Below, piece after piece: positions 46,847 through 56,108 of a DNA stretch of 64,000 bases. The DNA is taken from assembly GCA_905233975.1 (NCBI GenBank), contig CAJOGD010000004.1, positions 62,001 to 126,000 on the forward strand, written 5' to 3'. Below the pieces are notes generated by a model. That model saw only the letters and a program-made list of their open reading frames with translations, made no database searches and was not told where the DNA came from. The first letter of the stretch is position 1, and each line of letters begins with the position of its first letter. This stretch comes from an uncultured Alphaproteobacteria bacterium (GTDB lineage: Bacteria > Pseudomonadota > Alphaproteobacteria > Rs-D84). The translations under genes and the position numbers were made by a program.

Positions 46847-47719
46847 TTAATACTTTATTGTTGTGCATGCGGTTTTATAGTATTGGCACAAACGTTCCGC
46901 CATGGACTTTTCTGTTTTGTCGTTGTCGCATTTGTTTGGCATGCCGGTATTACATATGTTGGTGACACAGGAATTAAACGACGCGTTTGTTTGACAGTCG
47001 GATTTTGTGCCGGCAAGTTGGGATTCGCGTTTGCTTTGATAATTTTTGACCAGTGTGTTTAATACGCCTTCGCGTTGGTTGTATGTGGATTTGCGATCGT
47101 TTGTGATTTCGGTTCTAAATGCCGCGATATTGTCGTCGCACCCGGTTGCTTCGGCCGCGCATTCGGCGATAGCGCGGGTAAATATCGCGTCGTCTTCGCA
47201 CTTTTCAAATGCGGTGCCACATTTTTCGTTCATGCATAAGCCAAGGGTTTCGGTACAGGCCGCCTTGGTCGGCTTTTTTGCCATGTTTTTCATTGCGGCG
47301 GAAATTTGCATGTTCACACCGGCGGCCTTGCAAGATTGTTCGATTAATTTATCGTATATGGTCGATACATCGTCAGTGGTGCAATCAGGCAATTTTTTTA
47401 TGCATTCTGTGGTTGCCCAAATATAACGCCGGCCGGGGTCAGACGGTGCCACTTCCAATTCTTTGGCGTTCAGTGTGTATTTCGTTGATTGGCCCGCCGT
47501 TATGGACGTTAATCCTTTTTGCGATGGTGGATTGCCGGCGGACGAAGTGCCGCAATATTGGCACCGCGCGGACGGATTCATGCCGATATTTATCGCGCAT
47601 GCGGAATCAAGACACCGCTGCATATTCGTTTTTTGGCACTTTGATACCGCGGCCGACGCGCCGAAAATTGGCGCAACCGCACAGACAAAAGCAACAAAAA
47701 GTATGCTTGGTTGTTTCAT
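46847..47719 (-). CDS. Exported Cys-rich protein 4 (290 residues)
   Basis: Start ATG 47719 chosen for the adjacent GGGGGAGAG and because it begins a signal peptide (ILFVAFVCAVAPIFGASA); an in-frame extension to 47857 overlaps the divergent promoter. CQKTNMQRCLDSAC and CTETLGLCMNEKCGTAFEKC are the Cys units. Ends CQYYKTACTTIKY. Cotranscribed with the 609-residue gene. Likely periplasmic; role unknown. Confidence 0.75.
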   Translation of the reverse strand: MKQPSILFVAFVCAVAPIFGASAAVSKCQKTNMQRCLDSACAINIGMNPSARCQYCGTSSAGNPPSQKGLTSITAGQSTKYTLNAKELEVAPSDPGRRYIWATTECIKKLPDCTTDDVSTIYDKLIEQSCKAAGVNMQISAAMKNMAKKPTKAACTETLGLCMNEKCGTAFEKCEDDAIFTRAIAECAAEATGCDDNIAAFRTEITNDRKSTYNQREGVLNTLVKNYQSKRESQLAGTKSDCQTNASFNSCVTNICNTGMPNKCDNDKTEKSMAERLCQYYKTACTTIKY

Positions 47720-47790
47720 CTCTCCCCCATCGTTGTTTTTCATTATATCAAAAAATTGAATTGGGTGCAAAATTTTTTTTGACAAACCTA

Positions 47791-47818
47791 TTGACAAGCA
47801 AAATATTTTGTCTATAAT
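47791..47818 (+). promoter_or_regulatory. Promoter of the 151-residue gene
   Basis: TTGACA (47791-47796), 16-base spacer, TATAAT (47813-47818); same boxes and spacing as at 43952. Confidence 0.8.
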
Positions 47819-47850
47819 ACTCTGTGAACAGATAGAAAAAGGAGGCAAGT

Positions 47851-48306
47851 ATGCCACAACCTAATGATAATGATACTCGTCGGCCTGATAATCGCGGATG
47901 GGATAAATATTGGTACTGGGTTATTGCTGGCTCGATATTTTTGGGCAGTATGCCATTATGGTTTCTTGGGTGCAATCGTGGTGGGTGCAAGGATTGTAAT
48001 GAGTCAACACCATGTGATGATAAACCGTGCGTGACGTATAATGTTGGGGGTGATATGGTAAATATTACCGGCAACGGAAATCAGGTCAATTTGACCAGGG
48101 GTAGTAACAATAATATTGCTACGGGTCATGGAAATGCCAATCGAGGTGTTGTTCAAAGACCGAGAAAGCTTTCTGGTAAACAGGGTGGAACCGTAAAAAA
48201 CCACGTGACAATAATACCCTCACAGCCGAAACCGGAGGAACCAAAGCCAGAACCGAAACCGGCGGAGAAGCAACATTGTACGGTTGTAATTACATACAGT
48301 CGTTAA
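47851..48306 (+). CDS. Small single-pass membrane protein, 151 residues
   Basis: AAAGGAGG precedes the ATG. A basic/acidic start is followed by one membrane helix (WYWVIAGSIFLGSMPLWFLG, residues 21-40) and, directly after it, Cys pairs (CNRGGCKDC, PCDDKPC). Then comes an Asn/Gly stretch of beta-solenoid character (NVGGDMVNITGNGNQVNLTR) and a Pro/Glu/Lys linker. Probably anchored in the inner membrane with the Cys part outside. Divergent from the Cys-rich operon, so perhaps functionally linked. Unrecognised. Confidence 0.65.
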   Translation: MPQPNDNDTRRPDNRGWDKYWYWVIAGSIFLGSMPLWFLGCNRGGCKDCNESTPCDDKPCVTYNVGGDMVNITGNGNQVNLTRGSNNNIATGHGNANRGVVQRPRKLSGKQGGTVKNHVTIIPSQPKPEEPKPEPKPAEKQHCTVVITYSR

Positions 48307-48328
48307 TATATTTAGTTTGTTTGTGAAC

Positions 48329-48358
48329 AAATCGGGACAGTTGTCCCGATTTATTTTT
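48329..48358 (+). terminator. Rho-independent terminator
   Basis: AAATCGGGACAGTTGTCCCG plus ATTT, followed by a T-rich run. Confidence 0.85.
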
Positions 48359-48362
48359 CCCC

Positions 48363-48391
48363 TGGACACTAATGTTATTTTCTGATAAAAT
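48363..48391 (+). promoter_or_regulatory. Promoter of the ankyrin/autotransporter gene
   Basis: TGGACA (48363-48368), 17-base spacer, TAAAAT (48386-48391) with a TG just upstream (extended -10). Confidence 0.6.
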
Positions 48392-48415
48392 GTGCCCATG
48401 GTATAGAGAGAATTT

Positions 48416-51400
48416 ATGAAAATCCTGCGGTTGATTATTTTCGCTTTGTGTGTTTGTCCGTTTGCGGCGCGTGCGGCGCATGTGTCGGAATTTACGGTTG
48501 CGTCACAGTTGCTTGCGGCGGCGCGTAATGCCGATGTGCAACAGGTTCAGATTTTGGTTGGCAATGGCGCAAATATAAACTTTGTTGACGGAACGGGATT
48601 GTCGTTGGTTTGTACGGCACTGATGAATAACGATTTGCGTGCGGCCCAGATTTTACAGATGTATGGTGCGGACGCGTCAAAATGTGACCAGCAAATAAGA
48701 AAATACAGAACCAGAAATGTGAAAGAGCGAACTACGGGTGGGCTGTTCGGTGGCCTGACCACCGCCCAGGGCATGACATTGGCGGCGGCGGGTGCCGCCG
48801 TTGTTGTAGGTGGGCTTTTTTTTCTGACCGATGTGTTTGATCCGGAAAATGATAACGGATATACCGGTGGCGGTTCCGGGTCGGGCGGATCGGGGTCCGG
48901 TGGATCGTCCGGTGGTCAAAGTGATGCGACGGCGTTGTTTTCCGCTGGGTTGCCGTACGGACCACTTTTGCCGAATGCGAATGCGGAACTTAAAAACTAT
49001 ACAACAAATTTGTCGTATTATGCGCCGACGGATACGACAAGTATTTTGTATCAAGATTTTCAACTGATGAACGCGTATGGGAATTATTTGTTGCTGATGC
49101 GCGGTTATTCGCCATTGGCGCGTGGATACTTGGGAATGCGGACGTTGCGTAATTTGACCAATTATACGCCACTTGTTTTCAGTGATTATAAATTGGGAAA
49201 TGATTTGGTCGAAGGTGGACGCCCCGTAAATGTTGCGCTGGTGACGGCAAATGGTATAAACGCCGCGGGAAATACATCGCTGGCTGATAAATTGTTGATA
49301 TGGACATCAAATTCTGGGAATGCAACGTTGAATTCGGCAAGCAATGAAATGGTGTCGAGTAAATATTACAACAACAAGATTATCTATGGCACAAATACCG
49401 CGTCGATAAATGATGATTCGACGGCCGAAGATGATACATGGATTGATAAATTTGATTTTTCTAATTCTGGATCGGTTGTATATAACGGGGTGGCGACGGG
49501 AACGGACAACATGCTGGCCAAGATTGTGGGTGGAAATACCGCCGGATATTCCAATGCGGATTTTATCGGCTTTATGCCGAACGGCCAAATGACAATTTAT
49601 CGGACCGGTGGCGGAACGTGCATGGTTAATTTGACCAATCCGGTTAATGCGGGAACATATACAACAACCGAAGGCGCGGGAATCACGAATGGCGCAACGG
49701 TGAATTTATTTGGTGAAACATTGACCGCAACGGTCAGTGGAACAGCGGTTGTTTTAAGTAATGAAGATTCAACCTACAATGGTTATATCGGTGTTGATGG
49801 TTTGCTGTATGTGGATTCGGGCGGCGATGGTCGTGCGGACAGTGCGTACGTGATGTCTGACGGCACGTTGGTGCAATCCAAAGAATTGCAAACGAATGCT
49901 GATTATTATAACTACAGTGCGTTGGTTAATGCGGCGTCGCGTGCAACGGCGGGTGATTTGGCAAATGGTCGTTCGGCGGTCGATATTATTGCCAATGTCG
50001 ATGTTATTGAACCTTTGCATTTGACAAGTGCGGGAACAATTCAAACGGTGCTTGATGCGGGGGCCGGTGGATATAAAACCACATTCACAAATTTGGTTGG
50101 TGCCACATATGGCGAAACAGATGTGGATAATTTGCCCGCGACGAATGCAACCGCGTTTTTCAATTCACTTGGGTCTTCGTATTCGCCGCTTACTATCTTT
50201 TCAACCGGTGGTTTTCAAACAAGTGCCGGTTGGGCGGATTCGCCGCTTTCCGCGACATTTGAAAATTCGGCACCGTTGGTTTATCAAAACCTTGAACATT
50301 TGTTTATGTCGATTGTTGCGGTTGGTGCAAGTACGGCGAATGAATCCGGAATTGCGGCGAATTCTAATACTAACACGAACAAGTATCAATTGGCCCAATG
50401 GGCAACCCCCGTTGATGCGAATAACCCGGAAACCGATTGGAATTATTACAAGGCGCGCACATGCGGTATCGCCGGAACGGGCGGAAATGGTGTTGATCCA
50501 TGGTGTTTTGCGGCGGTTGGTGTGACCGATGAAATGGCGACGGCCGCGGCGGCGGGCGCGGCGGGTGCGTTGCGGTCTGCGTTTTACTATATGACGCCAA
50601 AGCAGATATTTATGCTGTTGGCACTGACGGCCGATGGTCCGTTCTTGGGTCGTTTAACCGGTGGTGGGACATTGACGGAATCCGCACTGGTTTCGCATTT
50701 GCAATCGATGTATGAAATGCCGGCGTCGTATCAGTTTCGTATAGATAATGGTGAAAACTATTTAGATGTATTCAAAGAAGTGTATGGTTATGGTGTTATA
50801 AATCTTGAACGTGCGACGACACCGGGAACGAATTTGTATTTCTATTCGGGTGGCGACATAGTGTCAACATCGGGAAATGCATATTGGCGTGCGGCAACAT
50901 CGACGGGCTTTCGCGGGTCGGCGGCGTTGAACCTGGGGCGTGCGGCAATAAGTACCGCGGCATATGATATACTTGAAAGTGCGGACGGAACGATGCGTTT
51001 GCCGCGTATTTGGAAGAATGATTTTTCACTGGGTGGTGATGCGCGACATGGGCTTTATATGGGCGATGTGTTATCTGATTTGCGTGTGCGTGCGTCGAAT
51101 GATGACAATATGATGCGCATTGGAAAAATGTCGTTTGGGTTTGCACGTTCGGACCGCAGTTATGATGATGCGATGGGCGGCATGGACAGCATGCGATTCG
51201 AATACGCGAATGATTCATGGAAACTTTCTGCGGATTATCAGCGCTATGTGACGGACGGCGTGTCGCGCTTTGATGGCGCGGCAAATCCGATTTTGGGATT
51301 GGCGTCGCATGCGGTGTCGGCGGGCGCAGACTATAAGTACGGAAAAATGTTCTTTGGTGCGCGTGCGACATCTGGGGCGATTACTGATGAAGGTTTGTTG

Positions 51401-52060
51401 GCGAATGACCCAACGATTTCGGCGAATTTTGAGCCAATGAAACTTGGACATTTTTCGGCGGTACAATCCAGTGTTGGACTGCGCGCGAAAAAGTTCGGTC
51501 TGACGACCAGCGTTGGTGTCGCGCGTGAAAGCGATACGTTGCTTGGGGCATATGGCGCAGGCCTGTTGGGATTGGGCGCATCGGAAACCCGGTATTTTGA
51601 TGCGGACGCGTATGCGAATTTGTCCGATGATGTGCGCGTGCGTGCGCGTGCGACGTTTGCACACACAACACCGGGTGTTGGGGCCGATGCGATTATTTCA
51701 CTGTCAGATTTAAATTCGAATGCGTTCTCAATCGGTGTTGATGGGCGGCATTTCTCAGTCGGGGTGTCGTTGCCACTTGCCGTTTCGCATGGTAAAATGT
51801 CGTATGACTATGCCGATTATGACATTGTTTCTGAAGATGACTCGGTTTATGATTTGGTTGTTTCGAACGCGGGCGTTCGCGATATCGACATTTCGTCGGA
51901 TTCGCGCGAAGTTCGATTCAATGCGTCGTATCGTCATAATTTTGGTGAATTTACCGATGGTGCACTTGGGTTTATATATCGCGTGAATCCAAATAATACG
52001 CGCGAATTTGGTAATGAATCTATATTCATGTTGAAAATGTCACACCGGTTGGGCATTTAG
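48416..52060 (+). CDS. Autotransporter with N-terminal ankyrin repeats and a degenerate subtilase-like passenger
   Basis: 1214 residues. Signal peptide (LRLIIFALCVCPFAARA), then about two ankyrin repeats (LLAAARNADVQQVQILVGNG), a hydrophobic segment (LAAAGAAVVVGGLFFL, near 123) and a Gly/Ser linker. The passenger reads like an S8 protease: VNVALVTANGIN stands where VAVIDTGI is usual, no HGT box is seen, and GVTDEMATAAAAGAAGAL stands where GTSMAAP is usual, so Asp, His and Ser all seem lost. GYGVINLERATTPG is the junction typical of subtilase autotransporters. The last 270 residues are a beta barrel ending MSHRLGI. Probably a surface-displayed pseudoprotease. Confidence 0.75.
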   Translation: MKILRLIIFALCVCPFAARAAHVSEFTVASQLLAAARNADVQQVQILVGNGANINFVDGTGLSLVCTALMNNDLRAAQILQMYGADASKCDQQIRKYRTRNVKERTTGGLFGGLTTAQGMTLAAAGAAVVVGGLFFLTDVFDPENDNGYTGGGSGSGGSGSGGSSGGQSDATALFSAGLPYGPLLPNANAELKNYTTNLSYYAPTDTTSILYQDFQLMNAYGNYLLLMRGYSPLARGYLGMRTLRNLTNYTPLVFSDYKLGNDLVEGGRPVNVALVTANGINAAGNTSLADKLLIWTSNSGNATLNSASNEMVSSKYYNNKIIYGTNTASINDDSTAEDDTWIDKFDFSNSGSVVYNGVATGTDNMLAKIVGGNTAGYSNADFIGFMPNGQMTIYRTGGGTCMVNLTNPVNAGTYTTTEGAGITNGATVNLFGETLTATVSGTAVVLSNEDSTYNGYIGVDGLLYVDSGGDGRADSAYVMSDGTLVQSKELQTNADYYNYSALVNAASRATAGDLANGRSAVDIIANVDVIEPLHLTSAGTIQTVLDAGAGGYKTTFTNLVGATYGETDVDNLPATNATAFFNSLGSSYSPLTIFSTGGFQTSAGWADSPLSATFENSAPLVYQNLEHLFMSIVAVGASTANESGIAANSNTNTNKYQLAQWATPVDANNPETDWNYYKARTCGIAGTGGNGVDPWCFAAVGVTDEMATAAAAGAAGALRSAFYYMTPKQIFMLLALTADGPFLGRLTGGGTLTESALVSHLQSMYEMPASYQFRIDNGENYLDVFKEVYGYGVINLERATTPGTNLYFYSGGDIVSTSGNAYWRAATSTGFRGSAALNLGRAAISTAAYDILESADGTMRLPRIWKNDFSLGGDARHGLYMGDVLSDLRVRASNDDNMMRIGKMSFGFARSDRSYDDAMGGMDSMRFEYANDSWKLSADYQRYVTDGVSRFDGAANPILGLASHAVSAGADYKYGKMFFGARATSGAITDEGLLANDPTISANFEPMKLGHFSAVQSSVGLRAKKFGLTTSVGVARESDTLLGAYGAGLLGLGASETRYFDADAYANLSDDVRVRARATFAHTTPGVGADAIISLSDLNSNAFSIGVDGRHFSVGVSLPLAVSHGKMSYDYADYDIVSEDDSVYDLVVSNAGVRDIDISSDSREVRFNASYRHNFGEFTDGALGFIYRVNPNNTREFGNESIFMLKMSHRLGI

Positions 52061-52101
52061 TTCACAACAACAAGTTTAACCCCGTTTTTTGTAACATGCG
52101 C

Positions 52102-52130
52102 TTTACATATGTACCATTTTATGGTACAAT
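52102..52130 (+). promoter_or_regulatory. Promoter of the attenuated 721-residue gene
   Basis: TTTACA (52102-52107), 17-base spacer, TACAAT (52125-52130). An expected start near 52136 coincides with a GTG that opens a 13-codon frame (to TGA near 52177). Confidence 0.6.
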
Positions 52131-52205
52131 TTTTTGTGCCGGTGGGTGTTCCGTCGGTGGGGTGTCAGAACCCTTGAATGTGTTTGTCCGCGGGGACAAA
52201 AAACA

Positions 52206-52315
52206 CCTCCAACCCATGTGGTTGGAGGGCGGTGAATATAGAGAATAAGCCCACTATTTAACACATTATAGTTCTGAACCTCCAACCACTTGATGCGCGC
52301 ATTCGGTGGTTTTTT
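52206..52315 (+). promoter_or_regulatory. Three-segment transcription attenuator
   Basis: Segment 1 CCTCCAACC (52206-52214) pairs with segment 2 GGTTGGAGG (52220-52228). Segment 3 CCTCCAACCAC (52279-52289) is a perfect 11-base complement of GTGGTTGGAGG (52218-52228). Segment 3 also forms a terminator with GTGGTT (52306-52311), enclosing ATGCGCGCAT and followed by TTTTTT. Pairing 1:2 lets the terminator 3:4 form, while 2:3 prevents it. The signal sensed is unknown; a short upstream frame and a TTGTCC/GGACAA hairpin (near 52184-52199) are candidates. Confidence 0.75.
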
Positions 52316-52343
52316 AAACAAGAATTCCGTAGGAGGGGAGAAT

Positions 52344-54455
52344 ATGAAAAAATTTTTAACGGTTTTAGTGTTTTGTTGTTTCCCATGTTTTTGTCATGCT
52401 GTGGTGGCTGGGGTTGTAGAAGTACTTCAAAATTCCGCAGGTCAATTCGAAATTTGGGAATATGTCCATGGTGATAAAGTAGGCTATCGTACTGATGCAC
52501 CGCATTGGGAACGTCAATTAGTTGGTAGGAAGGAAATTGTGGACAAGTGGTTGAACACTATTGGAAAAACTAAAACCATAAACACAACAACGGCTAATCC
52601 GCGGCCGGCGGGTTTTCAATTTGCACAAGATGCCGGGGCGGGTGCTGGGGCGGCGGCCGGAACGGGTGGTTCTGGTGCCACTAAGGCTGGCGGTGGCAGT
52701 TCGGGCGGTTCGTCGGGTGGATCAAATTCTGGACCAAAAGGAACGTCAAATCCAAATGCAACCACTGGGACCGGTGGTGCCAAGGCAACATCAAATACGA
52801 CTGCGGTGACAAAATATGACCCCAATGTTGCGAGTGCGGGTGCTAAATCTGCGGCCGGGGCGGCACCGAAACAAATTGCCGGCGGTGGCAGTGTTGTAAA
52901 GGCGCCAACGACCCCGGCGCCCGCGACGCCGGCGGCAAATCCAAGTGCTGCGGCGACACCAAAGGCGCCGGTTGCCGGTGGAACAGGTGGCGCGGGCGGA
53001 ACCGGTGGTGGCGCAGCAGCCCCCAAAGCGGCAGGTTCCGCGGCCCCAAAAGCAACGGGTGTTGGTGCGGTTGGTACAGGGCTTGCAATCATTGGTGGTG
53101 TTGCGGGTGGCGTAGATTTTTATAAAAATGCGCAACCGAAAGACAGAAAAACAACCTGGGGCGATGTCGCACGCAGCGCGGGTGACGGCGCCATGGTGGC
53201 CGCCGGTGGTGCCGCGGTCGTGAACCTTATACCGGGGTTGGGGCAAATCGGATATGGTGCGGCTATCGCGGTTGGTGCGGTTGCCGGCGCGGTACATACT
53301 GCGCGAAAAATCTTTTCTGAAACAGATTGCGAATATGACCAGATTATTGGCACGTACAGTTGTTGCCATACGTCCAAGGCCATGTCGAATATCGAAGCGC
53401 GCAATGTTGATATTGGTGGTGAAATGTTCTGTAACAACGAATTCCCATACGTCACGAAGTGTGTTCAGGGGCGTAAAGAACATGAAACCGATCAGGGTTT
53501 TCGTGGGCTGTTTATGAATGACCATTGGTCCAAGGAATGTCGTATAAAATATTGCCCGGGATACAGCGAACCTGATGACCCTGATGGAAAGTATTCTATA
53601 ATTCCCGCCGGAAAATATACCGAAGATGGTGGTGCATGTTGGTATTGGATTTGCCCCGAAGGTATGACGCGTGATGGATCGAAATGCGTTGCGACAGAAC
53701 AAGAGGCAGGCCCGGTGCCGCCGGTCGATGCGCCGGGGAATGCAAAATCTTGTACAACAGACGCGGATTGTGTTGGCGCAAAGTTGCCGCTGTATGCGAC
53801 CGCCGGGCGCTGTATCCAAAAGAATAAAAATGAACGCGTTTGTGCCGCGACCGAATGTCAACCGGGGACCTATTTGGTGAAAAAGAACGGGCGTTCCATG
53901 GGTTGGTGTCGCGCGGGCCAAGAGCCAAGTGAAGATCCGGTTGTGCCGCCATTGCAAGAAGAGGAACCGATTGCGTATCCGGTTTTGCCGATAGAACCAA
54001 TTGTTGGCGAAGTGCCTGTGGCGCCGGTGGTTTGTTCGGATCCGGATAACATGGACGATAATTGCGAATGCACAATTGTTCCCGAAACGCACAAGGGCTA
54101 TGGTGGCAAATGCGTGTGTGACGACGTGAACAAAGAAATCAAAGATGGTCGGTGCGAATGGTCGGCGGCGTATTTTGAAAAAATGGAAGGCGATTTGGAC
54201 GGCCATTTCGATAAGCTTAGTTCAACAATGGGCGGTTTTGAAAAGTCAGTGTGGCGTGATGCGGACGGAAATTTCAATACGGCGCGTCTTGCGTCCGATA
54301 GTGTCGCGGGTGTTGTGCTGGGGACCGTTGGTGGAATTGTGACGGCGAATTTGGTAAAGAAGTCCCAGGTTAAAAAAGGTTTCGAAGACATCGGTTGCTA
54401 TATCGGTGGTCAATCCGTCGCCGGTTTTGGTGATGAATTCACTGTCGGAAGATAA
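52344..54455 (+). CDS. Exported Gly/Ala-rich, Cys-rich protein (703 residues)
   Basis: ATG 52344 after AGGAGGGGAG; an in-frame start at 52290 lies in the terminator. Signal peptide FLTVLVFCCFPCFCHAVVA. Residues 95-250 are Gly/Ala/Pro/Ser low complexity. A long glycine-rich hydrophobic region follows (GTGLAIIGGVAGGVDFY; GYGAAIAVGAVAGAVHT), then a Cys-rich part (CVQGRKEHE, CCHTSK, GGACWYWICPEGM, CTTDADCVG, CECTIV) and a C-terminal helix-rich domain with a further hydrophobic stretch (GVVLGTVGGIVTANLV). It resembles the four minus-strand Cys-rich proteins in design and is controlled by the upstream attenuator. Confidence 0.7.
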   Translation: MKKFLTVLVFCCFPCFCHAVVAGVVEVLQNSAGQFEIWEYVHGDKVGYRTDAPHWERQLVGRKEIVDKWLNTIGKTKTINTTTANPRPAGFQFAQDAGAGAGAAAGTGGSGATKAGGGSSGGSSGGSNSGPKGTSNPNATTGTGGAKATSNTTAVTKYDPNVASAGAKSAAGAAPKQIAGGGSVVKAPTTPAPATPAANPSAAATPKAPVAGGTGGAGGTGGGAAAPKAAGSAAPKATGVGAVGTGLAIIGGVAGGVDFYKNAQPKDRKTTWGDVARSAGDGAMVAAGGAAVVNLIPGLGQIGYGAAIAVGAVAGAVHTARKIFSETDCEYDQIIGTYSCCHTSKAMSNIEARNVDIGGEMFCNNEFPYVTKCVQGRKEHETDQGFRGLFMNDHWSKECRIKYCPGYSEPDDPDGKYSIIPAGKYTEDGGACWYWICPEGMTRDGSKCVATEQEAGPVPPVDAPGNAKSCTTDADCVGAKLPLYATAGRCIQKNKNERVCAATECQPGTYLVKKNGRSMGWCRAGQEPSEDPVVPPLQEEEPIAYPVLPIEPIVGEVPVAPVVCSDPDNMDDNCECTIVPETHKGYGGKCVCDDVNKEIKDGRCEWSAAYFEKMEGDLDGHFDKLSSTMGGFEKSVWRDADGNFNTARLASDSVAGVVLGTVGGIVTANLVKKSQVKKGFEDIGCYIGGQSVAGFGDEFTVGR

Positions 54456-54476
54456 ATGATTGGTAAAAAATAAAAA

Positions 54477-54504
54477 CGTCACCCCGCGGTAACGCGGGGT
54501 CTCC
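54477..54504. repeat. Palindromic repeat (TGACGG family)
   Basis: CGTCACCCCGCGGTAACGCG-GGGTCTCC between the 703-residue gene and the frameshifted small gene. Confidence 0.7.
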
Positions 54505-54528
54505 TTAGGCTTGCAGAGAGCAAGAAAA

Positions 54529-54944
54529 TTATTTTTTCCCGATAGTTTCGAATATTCCGGCAGACCATTTATTATAAAGAAAATAATCAGAAAAAGTTTC
54601 TGCACATAAAACAGGGCAAACGAGCAGACAGTTTTGCCATTCCACAACCGTCTGAACAAAGAACCATTTAGATACTTCAGGGTATTCCATTCTGCACCAA
54701 CAACGGTCTGGTTGCTCTGCTGTAAATTTATATGTCATAGATTCTTCATCTGGGTATGGGCTATCTACTGGCTCGTATGGGAGTCCTTTTATTTCGTTAC
54801 ATTCGGCCCTCCCTTTTATAGATGATACGTTCGGATATCTGCATTGAAATAAAGGACTTTGTCATTCACACCAAATCCGTCCGCGAACGCGTTGTGCGCA
54901 ATCAAAGACAGTGCAATAAAAGAAATGCATTTTGGAATAAACAT
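54529..54944 (-). pseudogene. Small secreted Cys-rich protein gene with a one-base frameshift
   Basis: Minus strand, ATG at 54944. The first frame encodes a signal peptide (FIALSLIAHNAFADGFGVND) and then ends soon. A shift near 54858-54861 (one A missing in GACAAAGTCC) would continue as SPLFQCRYPNVSSIKGRAEC and then MTYKFTAEQPDRCWCRMEYP to ETIGKK at 54529. The restored product would be about 138 residues with six or more cysteines. Either a sequencing error or a decaying gene. Related in style to the exported Cys-rich proteins nearby. Confidence 0.55.
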
Positions 54945-55012
54945 GCTTAATCCCATAAACGTATTTTATCACAAAATATATTTGCGCACAACGAACAAAT
55001 AAAGACAGACGA

Positions 55013-56083
55013 TTACTGATTTTGCGGGATATAGACGTTTTCATTATATGTTGTTTCCGTCCAATCTTCTTCGGTTGGTGTTTCAAGTGGATAATACACC
55101 GTTACCGGTGTGCCCGCCGCATATTGCGCCGCAATCCATTGTTTGACACCGCTATTAGTTGACACATTTGGCAAAGATGCCTTGTTAAAAGCAAAATATG
55201 TAGTTCCTCGAATAGAACAATATGCTCCACTTGGACCAGTATAACTACCTTCGGACCAATAATTTGATAAAACAAACCGCGATTCCATTTTTATGTTGGG
55301 AAAATGCGAGGATAAAATGCCCCAATAACCCAAATTACCACTGTCAACAACTCCTTCCGTTCCGGTTAAAACCTTTACGCCAACGCGTCTTGTTATTTTA
55401 TGTGTTGTTGCGTCGTATGAATCGGCATAGTCACCGACTTTGCGTAATACCATATCACCCTGGCGATAAAATACCGGGTTAATCGGATGTTCGGGCGTCG
55501 GGGTGCCGTCTTGTATAACTGTGCCGGTGGCCGAAATGTAAGGCTGCGCGGATTCTTCGTATGTATTATGTATCGTATAAAGCCAACAAAGTCCAGACAC
55601 CGGATCACGATTGTCCGAACACCGAAATTCACTATCAAGTCCATTTTTTAATGCGGCATTAAATGTTTTTGCATCGATTAAATTATCACTTTGTTCGGTG
55701 TATGTGCCGGTTGTTTGATAAATTCCTTTCCGCCCGATACCGCCGGGTTGCCCAGTGTATGTGACCGCGGTGTGGTCGTTTACGGGGTCAATGTCGTCCT
55801 GTTTTGTGGCAAGTTTTGTATTCACACCACCAACCATGGGCAGTGATGTGTCGGACGTGCTGGACCCCAGTTCCGATGTGACCGCCCGTTTTTGCACCGT
55901 TCCGGCCGCGTTGGTATATTCCATGGCTTTGTTAGTGTCCGCGCCGAATTTATCCTGACGTGTGTCCAATTCGTGTGTGACATATTTTAACGATGTTGCC
56001 GTTTTCCGGTCCGCGGCTTCTTCCGCCACCGCCGGCATTATTGCCGCCATCAACCCGAACAACAAAAACTTTTTCAAAAACAT
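55013..56083 (-). CDS. Exported surface protein 3: constant N-terminus, phage-tail-like variable domain
   Basis: 356 residues, minus strand. The signal peptide (FLLFGLMAAIMPAVA) and residues 1-178 closely match the genes at 9225 and 15096. The C-terminal half has TGTVIQDGTPTPEHPINP, RRVGVKVLTGTEG and AAGTPVTVYYPLETP, similar to the gene at 15096 except for a divergent insert (near 250-310: LGYWGILSSHFPNIKMES). The end NENVYIPQNQ is the same. Structured RNA copy 3 lies upstream on the same strand. Confidence 0.8.
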   Translation of the reverse strand: MFLKKFLLFGLMAAIMPAVAEEAADRKTATSLKYVTHELDTRQDKFGADTNKAMEYTNAAGTVQKRAVTSELGSSTSDTSLPMVGGVNTKLATKQDDIDPVNDHTAVTYTGQPGGIGRKGIYQTTGTYTEQSDNLIDAKTFNAALKNGLDSEFRCSDNRDPVSGLCWLYTIHNTYEESAQPYISATGTVIQDGTPTPEHPINPVFYRQGDMVLRKVGDYADSYDATTHKITRRVGVKVLTGTEGVVDSGNLGYWGILSSHFPNIKMESRFVLSNYWSEGSYTGPSGAYCSIRGTTYFAFNKASLPNVSTNSGVKQWIAAQYAAGTPVTVYYPLETPTEEDWTETTYNENVYIPQNQ

Positions 56084-56108
56084 TTTCCTCCCCTTTTTTC
56101 TTTTTCCT

